From the NCBI GenBank assembly GCA_910577885.1, contig CAJTNK010000063.1:1217-10853 (forward strand): a DNA stretch of 9,637 nt, written 5' to 3'. Below the pieces are notes generated by a model. The model saw only the letters and a list, made by a program, of their open reading frames with translations. It searched no databases and had not been told where the DNA came from. The position numbers were made by a program, and so were the translations under genes. This DNA is from an uncultured Rikenella sp. GTDB lineage: Bacteria; Bacteroidota; Bacteroidia; Bacteroidales; Rikenellaceae. Below, piece after piece: positions 1 through 5,883 of the stretch. The stretch's first letter is position 1. Each line of letters opens with the position of its first letter.

Positions 1-64
1 AGAACCAAAAAAACTTTAGAGCGCATCCCTACGGGATGCTTTGGCCGTGTCAGCCCGGTGCTTT

Positions 65-133
65 GGGTGAGGATTCTTTTTGGGCGCGCCTGAGTTTTAG
101 CTCGCATTATGCGCGCCTAAAAGAACCCCACCC
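65..133 (+). other. Central long hairpin of R1
   Basis: Imperfect inverted repeat, arms about 65-89 and 111-133. The loop-proximal part GCGCGC/GCGCGC is perfect; the outer parts (GGGTGAGG, TTCTTTT against AAAAGAA, CCCCACCC) pair with a few mismatches and one-base offsets. The loop 91-110 reads TGAGTTTTAGCTCGCATTAT and is very close to the R3 loop, although the stem sequences differ. Confidence 0.75.
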
Positions 134-199
134 ACAACTCTGAGGACTGCGGAGCCTAAGGCGTAGCGTATGCTGTCTCAAAAGTTTTTGGTGCCGCTT

Positions 200-277
200 T
201 TTTCAACCGACGCTGCCAGCGAGAGCAGAGCGGGCTCGCACGCTTTGCCGAGCGGCGAGGAGGAAGGCGAAGCCAAC
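200..277 (+). other. 78-base GC-rich insertion in the right terminal hairpin loop of R1
   Basis: In R2 and R3 the right terminal hairpin has a four-base loop, TTCA. In R1 the arms TGCCGCTT and AAGCGGCA are intact but 78 bases lie between them, starting TTTTCAACC, so TTCA is still present at the left edge. The insert holds its own hairpin: GCAGAGCG (225-232) pairs with CGCTTTGC (241-248) with one G-U pair, around the loop GGCTCGCA. That loop contains GCTCGCA, the core of the central-hairpin loop of R1 and R3. No coding potential is evident. Confidence 0.6.
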
Positions 278-346
278 AAGCGGCAGTCCCATACCGTAGC
301 CAATGAAAAATGACAGAGAGAAGGAACAATTAATAAAAAAGTATTT

Positions 347-1729
347 ATGGCCACGCAGAGACCGAGCATACCGAAAGGGACCCGTGATTTTTCGCCCGTT
401 GAGATGGCACGGCGAAACTATTTGTTCGACACCGTGAAGAGCGTATTCCGTCGTTACGGATTTGCGCCGTTGGAGACACCGAGCATGGAGAACCTGTCGA
501 CCCTGTTGGGGAAATACGGCGAGGAGGGGGATAAGTTGTTGTTCAAGGTGTTGAACTCCGGGAACTTTCTGAAAGGGGTCGAATCCGAAGAGATGATGGC
601 CGCCGCGGAGAGCGACAATCCCGTTGTGTTGGGGAACCGGATTTGCGACAAGGGGTTGCGGTATGATTTGACCGTTCCTTTTGCCCGCTATGTGGTTCAG
701 CATCAGAACGAGCTGGTGTTTCCGTTCAAGCGTTACCAGATCCAGCCCGTATGGCGGGCCGATCGGCCGCAAAAGGGACGGTACCGGGAGTTCTGCCAGT
801 GCGACGTGGATGTGGTGGGGAGCGAGTCGCTGTTGCACGAAGTGGAGTTGATCCAGATTGTGGAGGAGGTGTTCTCGGCGTTGGGGATCCGGGTAGTGTT
901 GAAGCTCAACAACCGCAAGATCCTGTACGGCATCTCGGAGACCATCGGGCATGCCGACAAGATGATGGAGATCACGATGGCGATCGACAAGCTCGACAAA
1001 ATCGGCCTGGAGGCGGTGAACGGGGAGTTGGCGGAGCGGGGGTTGGACCGGGAGGCGATCGACAAGTTGCGTCCGATCTTGGAGCTGGCGGGGGACAATC
1101 GGGAGAAGCTGGCGGCGATTCGGGAGATCATCGGCAGCGGGTCGGAGACCGGCGAGCTGGGGATCCGGGAGGTGACGACCATACTCGACTACTTGGATGC
1201 GGTGGGGGTAGGGCTGCCGGTGGAGCTCGACCTGTCGCTGGCCCGGGGGCTGAACTACTATACCGGAGCGATTTTCGAAGTCAAGGCGCAGGATTTTCCG
1301 ATGGGGAGTATCTGCGGCGGCGGACGGTATGACAACCTGACTGGGATTTTCGGCCTGCCGGATACCTCGGGGGTCGGGATCAGCTTCGGGGCCGACCGGA
1401 TCTACGACGTACTCTTGGGGCTGGACCTCTTCCCGGCGGAGACCGAACAGAGCGTACGGGCCTTATTCGTCAACTTCGGCGGACGGGAAGAGCTCGGAGC
1501 GTTCAAACTCCTGGGCGATGTTCGGCGGGCGGGGGTTGCGGCGGAGATCTACCCCGAGGCGGTGAAGATGAAGAAACAGTTCGACTATGCACAACGACGG
1601 GGGATTCCGTACATGGTCTTCGTCGGCGAAAGCGAACTGGCGGAGCGGACGGCCACCGTCAAGGAGCTGGCCACCGGCGAGCAACACACCGTGGCGTTCG
1701 ACACGGTGGGCGACTTTTTGAAACGATAA
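347..1729 (+). CDS. hisS: Histidyl-tRNA synthetase
   Basis: Cytoplasmic class II aminoacyl-tRNA synthetase that charges tRNA-His using ATP. The 460-residue protein starts MATQRPSIPKGTRDFSP, a normal HisRS N-terminus, which supports this ATG. Motif 2 is visible as RYQIQPVWRADRPQKGRYRE (about 129-148), the ATP/histidine region RYDLTVPFARY at about 105-115, the histidine-specific motif ARGLNYYTG at 299-307, and GGGRYDNL at 324-331 leading into motif 3. The C-terminal 90 or so residues form the anticodon-binding domain. Length is normal for the family. It is the first gene of a tight plus-strand cluster with the M23 peptidase 29 bases downstream. The only sequence between R1 and the ATG is about 43 A-rich bases with no clear Shine-Dalgarno or TAnnTTTG box, so its promoter probably lies in or upstream of R1. 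Confidence 0.97.
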   Translation: MATQRPSIPKGTRDFSPVEMARRNYLFDTVKSVFRRYGFAPLETPSMENLSTLLGKYGEEGDKLLFKVLNSGNFLKGVESEEMMAAAESDNPVVLGNRICDKGLRYDLTVPFARYVVQHQNELVFPFKRYQIQPVWRADRPQKGRYREFCQCDVDVVGSESLLHEVELIQIVEEVFSALGIRVVLKLNNRKILYGISETIGHADKMMEITMAIDKLDKIGLEAVNGELAERGLDREAIDKLRPILELAGDNREKLAAIREIIGSGSETGELGIREVTTILDYLDAVGVGLPVELDLSLARGLNYYTGAIFEVKAQDFPMGSICGGGRYDNLTGIFGLPDTSGVGISFGADRIYDVLLGLDLFPAETEQSVRALFVNFGGREELGAFKLLGDVRRAGVAAEIYPEAVKMKKQFDYAQRRGIPYMVFVGESELAERTATVKELATGEQHTVAFDTVGDFLKR

Positions 1730-1758
1730 AGACACATAAGCAGATTACACTATTTAGG

Positions 1759-2832
1759 ATGCGCAACACGCAAAACACGAGAACGACTACCCTGCTCTCC
1801 TTTTTCCTCGGCGGCGGCTTGACGGCAGCGCTTTTCGGCCTGACGGCGACGGTTCCGGCGGCGGCTCAGCGGCGCACGACTCCGCCGGCCGAAAAGACCA
1901 TCGAAGAGCTGCCGCGACGGCCGATGGACACCATCGCCACGGAGGATCCGGAGACGAAAGTCATCATCTACAGCAACAACACCTGGGAATACTACCACCC
2001 GGCACTGGATCGGCAACTGGGCGAACTGGCCGTGTATCGGAACAACTGGGACACGGCATCGGTCTTTTCGTACCGCAACATCGAACTCAACGACCTGCCG
2101 CAGTTGTTGGAATTGAAGATGGTCGACCACCTCGATGAGTTTTGCAGCCCGGTGCAGGGCAAAGTGCTCTCGAAGTACGGGCCGCGGAAACGGCGGAGCC
2201 ACAACGGCGTGGACGTGCCGATGAAACCCGGCGAACCGGTCAAGGCGGCTTTCGACGGCAAGGTGCGGTATGCCAAATACAACACCGGCGGATTCGGCTA
2301 CCTGGTGATTATCCGCCACCCGAACGGGCTGGAGACCTGGAACGCCCACCTCTCGAAAATGAACGTCAAAGTCGGCGAGTACGTCAAGACAGGCCAGGTG
2401 ATCGGCTACGTGGGGGCCACGGGACGGGCTTACGGACCGCACCTCCATTTCGAAGTCCGGTACTGCGACCAGAGTTTCGACCCGGAATTCATCTTCGACT
2501 TCGAACGGGGGATGCTGCGCTACCAGACGTTCGCGCTGGAGCGGTCGTACTTCAACATCCACTCGCGGGCTTCGGAGCTGCTGGAAGAGGACGACCGCGA
2601 CGACCAGGAGATTGCCAACTCGCTCTTGGCGGCGGCCGACGACTCGACGGTGATCCGGGCGGCACAGCCGCGGCCGGCGAACAGCGGGCCGCTCTATCAC
2701 ATTGTGAAGCAGGGGGATATCTTGGGACGGATCGCACCGCGCTACGGTACGACGATCACGAAAATCTGCCAGTTGAACGGCATCGATCGGAACAGCACCC
2801 TGCGCTTAGGGCAGCGGCTGCGGGTCCGGTAA
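1759..2832 (+). CDS. Secreted M23 family metallopeptidase with C-terminal LysM domain
   Basis: Predicted periplasmic or surface zinc endopeptidase that cuts peptidoglycan cross-links. The 357-residue protein has a positively charged start, a hydrophobic stretch and a small-residue site near AAA-Q (34-37), so a type I signal peptide is likely. The M23 (LytM-like) active site is complete: HNGVD gives zinc ligands H148 and D152, the HLH motif gives catalytic H228 and zinc ligand H230, and H197 in NAHLS is the other catalytic histidine. A single LysM domain (about 312-356, starting YHIVKQGD) should bind glycan strands. Residues 240-311 look like a linker. NlpD-type proteins carry LysM ahead of the peptidase domain; here the order is reversed. 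It is probably co-transcribed with hisS and the lipid kinase. Whether it hydrolyses wall for growth, division or turnover cannot be told from sequence. Confidence 0.93.
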   Translation: MRNTQNTRTTTLLSFFLGGGLTAALFGLTATVPAAAQRRTTPPAEKTIEELPRRPMDTIATEDPETKVIIYSNNTWEYYHPALDRQLGELAVYRNNWDTASVFSYRNIELNDLPQLLELKMVDHLDEFCSPVQGKVLSKYGPRKRRSHNGVDVPMKPGEPVKAAFDGKVRYAKYNTGGFGYLVIIRHPNGLETWNAHLSKMNVKVGEYVKTGQVIGYVGATGRAYGPHLHFEVRYCDQSFDPEFIFDFERGMLRYQTFALERSYFNIHSRASELLEEDDRDDQEIANSLLAAADDSTVIRAAQPRPANSGPLYHIVKQGDILGRIAPRYGTTITKICQLNGIDRNSTLRLGQRLRVR

Positions 2833-2867
2833 GGAGGAGGGCTACACGAGGAGCAGAACGAAGAAGC

Positions 2868-3836
2868 ATGTCGACCGGTTTTGACATATCGTCGCGTTGG
2901 GCCGCCATCGTCAACCCGGTGGCGGGGAGCGGGCGCGGACTCACCGACTGGCCGCAGATCAGCGGCCTGCTGCGCGACGAGGGAATCGCCGTGGACGCCA
3001 TGTTCACGCTCCACAAATACCATGCGACGGAACTGGCCGTCACGGCCGTTCGGCAAGGCTACCGCCGCATCATCGTCGTGGGCGGCGACGGTACTATTCA
3101 TGAGACCGTCAACGGATTTTTCATCCAACGGGAGTGCCCGACGACCGATATTCTGATGGCCGTGATCGCCGTCGGAACGGGCAACGACTGGATACGGATG
3201 TTCGGCATCCCGCGGAACTATGTGGATGCCATCCGGTCGATCCGCCAGGGGCACGCCTTCCTGCAGGACGTCGGGCGGGTGAGCTACTACGAATCGAAGG
3301 TCCACCAAACACGCTACCTGGCCAATGTGGCGGGCGTGGGCTACGACGCGGCGGTGTGCCGGGGCTTCAACCGGCTCAAGGAAAAGGGCTATCGGGGAAA
3401 CTGGATCTACCTGTTCAACGTTTTTCGCGAGGCGGTGCGCTACCGGACACGGCGCGTACGGATCGAAGTGGACGGCGAAGAGGTCTTTGCCGGCAAGCTC
3501 TTCACGGGGACCATCGGGATCTGTAAATACACGGCCGGAGGACTGACCCAAACGCCCAACGCCATTCCGGACGACGGCCTGTTCGACCTGACGGTGATTC
3601 CGGCCATGAACCGTGTGCGGCTGTTCAGCCGCTTCCGAACGGTCTACACGGGCAACATCTACGACATCCCGCGCATCTCGCTCTTCCGCGGCGGCTCGAT
3701 CCGGATCCACGCCGAACAACCCATCCGACTCGAAATCGACGGCGAAATCCTGGGATACTCGGACTTCGAATTCAAAATCCTCGAACGGGCCATCCGGGTC
3801 GTGGTCAGCGAAAAATTCATCCAAGACCATATCTAA
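2868..3836 (+). CDS. Diacylglycerol kinase family lipid kinase
   Basis: A 322-residue protein of the diacylglycerol/sphingosine kinase catalytic family (YegS/DgkB-like), which phosphorylates a lipid hydroxyl with ATP at the inner face of the membrane. Signature segments are NPVAGSGRG near the N-terminus, the nucleotide-binding loop GGDGT at 72-76 within VVGGDGTIHETVNG, GTGND at 103-107 and DDGLFD at 235-240. No transmembrane segment is obvious, as is usual for this soluble family. The frame is open far upstream, overlapping the peptidase gene, but homology begins only with MSTGFDISSRWAAIVNP, so the ATG at 2868 is chosen. A purine-rich GAGGAG lies 14 bases before it. It starts 35 bases after the peptidase gene, consistent with one operon. 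The substrate (diacylglycerol, sphingoid base or undecaprenol-like) is not decidable; sphingoid bases are a real option in Bacteroidota. Confidence 0.92.
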   Translation: MSTGFDISSRWAAIVNPVAGSGRGLTDWPQISGLLRDEGIAVDAMFTLHKYHATELAVTAVRQGYRRIIVVGGDGTIHETVNGFFIQRECPTTDILMAVIAVGTGNDWIRMFGIPRNYVDAIRSIRQGHAFLQDVGRVSYYESKVHQTRYLANVAGVGYDAAVCRGFNRLKEKGYRGNWIYLFNVFREAVRYRTRRVRIEVDGEEVFAGKLFTGTIGICKYTAGGLTQTPNAIPDDGLFDLTVIPAMNRVRLFSRFRTVYTGNIYDIPRISLFRGGSIRIHAEQPIRLEIDGEILGYSDFEFKILERAIRVVVSEKFIQDHI

Positions 3837-3870
3837 TACTCCCCCCACTACTCTACTCTTATTTTACCTC

Positions 3871-3888
3871 CCTGTTATTGGTAACAGG
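3871..3888 (+). other. Short perfect hairpin downstream of the lipid kinase gene
   Basis: CCTGTTA (3871-3877) and TAACAGG (3882-3888) form a 7-bp stem with loop TTGG, 34 bases after the stop codon and just outside the left end of R2. No T-run follows, so it is not a canonical intrinsic terminator. It may be an outer part of the repeat, since CTGTT also begins the block to the left of R4. Confidence 0.45.
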
Positions 3889-3890
3889 CT

Positions 3891-4139
3891 GGAACTGTTC
3901 TTTTTGTGAACAAAAAGAACCAAAAAAACTTTCAGATAGCATACGCTATGCCTTAGGCTCCGCAGTCCTCAGGAGCATGGGTGGGGCTTTCTCGGTGCGG
4001 CGCAATAATGCGTATATTACCTCAGCGCCGACACCGGAAAGCCCCGCCCAAAGCACGAGGCTGACACGGCCAAAGCATCCCAACGGGATGCGCTCGGAAG
4101 TCTTTTGGGTACCTTTTCTTCAGAAAAGGTACGGTACCC
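3891..4139 (-). repeat. Structured intergenic repeat copy R2 (complete, inverted relative to R1)
   Basis: Complete copy of about 249 bases. The left terminal hairpin has arms GTTCTTTTTG (3897-3906) and CAAAAAGAAC (3911-3920) with loop TGAA. The right terminal hairpin has arms GTACCTTTTC (4109-4118) and GAAAAGGTAC (4123-4132) with loop TTCA, the complement of TGAA. Inside are short hairpins GCATA/TATGC (3939-3951) and GCATCCC/GGGATGC (4075-4091) and the central hairpin (3979-4049). The blocks AGCATACGCTATGCC and GGCTGACACGGCCAAAG are reverse complements of R1 sequence, which sets the orientation. It starts 54 bases after the lipid kinase stop and ends 52 bases before the terminator of the minus-strand small RNA. 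Short ORFs across it are unconvincing. Confidence 0.85.
3979..4049 (-). other. Central long hairpin of R2
   Basis: Arms 3979-4003 and 4025-4049 pair almost throughout: GGGTGGGGCTTTC with GAAAGCCCCGCCC and, closer to the loop, GGTGCGGCGC with GCGCCGACACC. There are one-base bulges and one mismatch. The loop (4004-4024), read on the minus strand, contains TGAG and CGCATTAT at the same places as the R1 loop. The stem sequence differs from those of R1 and R3. Confidence 0.75.
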
Positions 4140-4191
4140 GCACGTCGCTAAAAACTGAAAGCAAATTAACATGAGAAGAGAGAGGGGGTAT

Positions 4192-4228
4192 AAAAAAATG
4201 GGCTTGACCGTAAAGATCAAGCCCATTT
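4192..4228 (-). terminator. Intrinsic terminator of the minus-strand small RNA
   Basis: Perfect 12-bp stem, AAATGGGCTTGA with TCAAGCCCATTT and a 9-base loop, followed on the minus strand by an unbroken T-run that overlaps the stem end (A-run 4192-4198 on the plus strand). Read on the plus strand the stem is followed by CCGC, so it works best in the minus direction. Confidence 0.85.
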
Positions 4229-4322
4229 CCGCTTCCGGGAACCACCCCTTCGGCTACTAACCCAAACTCTTTTATGAAAAGAAGCAATTTGTGTACCAAA
4301 CTGCCACCCTCCCTAAATCGAT
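4192..4322 (-). ncRNA. Candidate small non-coding RNA of about 130 nt
   Basis: A self-contained minus-strand transcription unit divergent from der. A textbook Bacteroidota promoter (4327-4357) is followed about 100 bases later by a strong intrinsic terminator (4192-4228). The transcript should start near 4322. Between them no ATG occurs until the terminator stem itself, so it is unlikely to be coding. Predicted folds include GCAGTTTG (4296-4303) with CAAATTGC around the loop GTACA, and TTCTTTT with AAAAGAG around CAT (about 4268-4284), both consistent with an RNA. I do not recognise the family. It shows no SRP-RNA core and is too short for tmRNA or RNase P RNA. A Bacteroidales-1-type or 6S-like RNA is possible but was not verified. 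Exact ends are inferred from promoter and terminator positions. Confidence 0.65.
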
Positions 4323-4326
4323 GTGA

Positions 4327-4357
4327 CAAAGGTAAGGCAAGGGATCGGAATTACAAA
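4327..4357 (-). promoter_or_regulatory. Bacteroidota-type promoter for the small RNA
   Basis: On the minus strand, TTTG (4357-4354) and TACCTTTG (4334-4327) are separated by exactly 19 bases. This matches the established Bacteroidota housekeeping promoter pattern, a TTTG-like -33 box and a TAnnTTTG -7 box. An A/T-rich stretch (4351-4390) lies directly upstream. Confidence 0.75.
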
Positions 4358-4456
4358 ATTATTTTCGAAATTTTTAAAAAAAATTTAATAATGAATTTCT
4401 ATCGCATTCATTTCCATTGAGTTATAGACGATCCAGGAGATGCGAAAAAATTGTAT

Positions 4457-4464
4457 TATCTTTA
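4457..4464 (+). promoter_or_regulatory. Possible -7 box for der
   Basis: TATCTTTA resembles the Bacteroidota -7 consensus TAnnTTTG except for the last base and sits 25 bases before the der ATG. No TTTG is found at the expected -33 distance, so support is weak. It would place der and the small RNA on divergent promoters. Confidence 0.3.
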
Positions 4465-4489
4465 CTCCCTGTTTTAGAACCGGAACGAT

Positions 4490-5818
4490 ATGGGAAATAT
4501 AGTCGCGATAGTGGGCCGGCCGAATGTCGGTAAGAGCACGTTGTTCAACCGGCTGGTGGGGATGCGCCAGGCGATTGTGGATGCGACGGAGGGAACGACC
4601 CGCGACCGCCACTACGGAACGACGGATTGGAACGGCCGCGAGTTTACGGTGATCGACACCGGGGGATTCACCGTCAACTCGGAGGATGTGTTCGAACAGG
4701 CGATCTGCCGACAGGTGCAGCTGGCTATCGAGGAGGCCGATGCGTTGATTTTCATGGTGGACGTCGAGACCGGAATCACGGACCTCGACCAGACGATGGC
4801 CGGCCTGTTGAGACGACAGTCGAAACCGGTGCACCTGGTGGTGAACAAGGTGGACAACTCGATGCGGCAGACCGATGCTTATGAATTTTACGGGCTGGGG
4901 TTGGGTGATCCGATCACGATCAGTTCGATGACCGGTTCGGGGACCGGCGATCTGATGGATGCTGTGGTGGGGGCGCTGCCGGCCGAGGCCTCGGAAGAGA
5001 GCGAATCGGAGGCGGACAACGGCACGGCGATTCCGAAACTGGCGATCGTCGGGCGGCCGAATGTCGGCAAATCGTCGCTCACCAACGCCTTGTTGGGCGA
5101 GGAGCGAAACATCGTCACACCGATTGCCGGGACTACACGCGACGCCATCCACACCTATTACAACAAGTTCGGCATGGAATTCAACCTGGTGGACACCGCC
5201 GGGCTGCGCAAGAAACAGAAAGTGACGGACGACCTGGAGTTCTACTCCGTGATGCGGACCATCCGGGCGATAGAGGATTGCGACACGGCGATCCTGATGC
5301 TCGACGCGTCGCAGGGGGTCGACGCGCAGGACATGAACATCTTTCACCTGGTGGTCAAGAACCGAAAAGGGTGTGTGGTGGTGGTGAACAAGTGGGACAC
5401 CGTGCCGGACAAGCAGACCAACACGATGAAGGAGTATACCGAGCGGATTCGGGAGAAGCTCGCACCGTTCAACGACGTCCCGATCGTCTTCACGTCGGTG
5501 ACCGAAAAGCAGCGCATCTTCGACGCCTTGCAACTGGCTCTGCGGGTGTGCGAGAACCGGAAACGGCGGATTCCGACCTCCGAACTCAACGACTTCATAC
5601 TACCGATCATCGAGCAGACACCGCCGCCCAGCATCAAGGGGAAGTACATCCGGATCAAGTATGCGATGATGCTGCCGACACCGACGCCGCAATTCGCCTT
5701 CTTCGTCAACCTGCCGCAGTACGTCAAGGACCCGTACCGCCGGTTTCTCGAAAACCGAATCCGCGGACAGTGGGATTTCGCCGGGGTGCCGATGCAGATC
5801 TACTTCCGGCAAAAATAA
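4490..5818 (+). CDS. der: Ribosome biogenesis GTPase Der (EngA)
   Basis: Cytoplasmic GTPase needed for late assembly of the 50S ribosomal subunit. The 442-residue protein has the diagnostic tandem G domains. Domain 1 has P-loop GRPNVGKST (9-17), TTRD (36-39), DTGG (56-59) and NKVD (119-122). Domain 2 has P-loop GRPNVGKSS (188-196), GTTRD (214-218), DTAG (235-238) and NKWD (300-303). An acidic linker (about 166-177, rich in E, S and D) joins them. The C-terminal 85 or so residues form the KH-like domain, containing YIRIKYA and ending QIYFRQK. Length and all nucleotide-binding motifs are normal. The ATG is followed at once by the first beta strand (MGNIVAIVG), so the start is secure. It appears monocistronic: the divergent small RNA lies upstream and R3 downstream. 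Confidence 0.97.
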   Translation: MGNIVAIVGRPNVGKSTLFNRLVGMRQAIVDATEGTTRDRHYGTTDWNGREFTVIDTGGFTVNSEDVFEQAICRQVQLAIEEADALIFMVDVETGITDLDQTMAGLLRRQSKPVHLVVNKVDNSMRQTDAYEFYGLGLGDPITISSMTGSGTGDLMDAVVGALPAEASEESESEADNGTAIPKLAIVGRPNVGKSSLTNALLGEERNIVTPIAGTTRDAIHTYYNKFGMEFNLVDTAGLRKKQKVTDDLEFYSVMRTIRAIEDCDTAILMLDASQGVDAQDMNIFHLVVKNRKGCVVVVNKWDTVPDKQTNTMKEYTERIREKLAPFNDVPIVFTSVTEKQRIFDALQLALRVCENRKRRIPTSELNDFILPIIEQTPPPSIKGKYIRIKYAMMLPTPTPQFAFFVNLPQYVKDPYRRFLENRIRGQWDFAGVPMQIYFRQK

Positions 5819-5883
5819 ACGGACTGTTCTTACTAACTTCGCTTTGCTCGTTTTTGACAATTAGCAAACCGTGTTTAACTACA

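Larger units (their letters stand above)
1..304 (+). repeat. Structured intergenic repeat copy R1 (left end cut by window)
   Basis: First of four related intergenic repeats. The window opens inside the right arm of the left terminal hairpin (AGAAC), followed by the spacer CAAAAAAACTTT. Then come a short hairpin (GCATCCC 23-29 with GGGATGC 33-39), a block CTTTGGCCGTGTCAGCC shared with R2, the long central hairpin (65-133), a second block shared with R2 (139-160), a short hairpin (161-173), the T-rich spacer 183-190, and a right terminal hairpin with arms TGCCGCTT (192-199) and AAGCGGCA (278-285). The tail AGTCCCATACCGTAGCC (285-301) matches AGTTCCATACAGTAGCC at the end of R3, which fixes the right boundary near 304. 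It ends about 43 bases before hisS. It has no credible ORF. Family membership is read directly from the sequence; a mobile origin is inference. Confidence 0.8.

Noticed and set aside
1241..1267. Asn in place of Asp in the HisRS motif RGL(D/N)YYTG
   Set aside because: From memory, RGLNYYTG is usual in Bacteroidota HisRS; the other catalytic motifs are intact, so it is not evidence of loss of function.
3897..3920. Terminal repeat hairpins as ordinary intrinsic terminators
   Set aside because: The stems are strong but are followed by CAAAAAAAC on the plus strand, and on the minus strand by no T-run. Any role at 3' ends would have to be by another mechanism.
4228..4260. SRP (4.5S) RNA core in the small RNA, suggested by CCCGGAAGC
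   Set aside because: The flanking bases do not match the conserved SRP domain IV (no AGGTCCGGAAGGAAGCAG-like segment), and the sequence does not form the expected single long hairpin.
4017..4329. Two overlapping 69-codon minus-strand frames between R2 and der
   Set aside because: One starts at a TTG within the small-RNA promoter and runs through the terminator; the other starts inside the terminator stem. Neither has a recognisable product.
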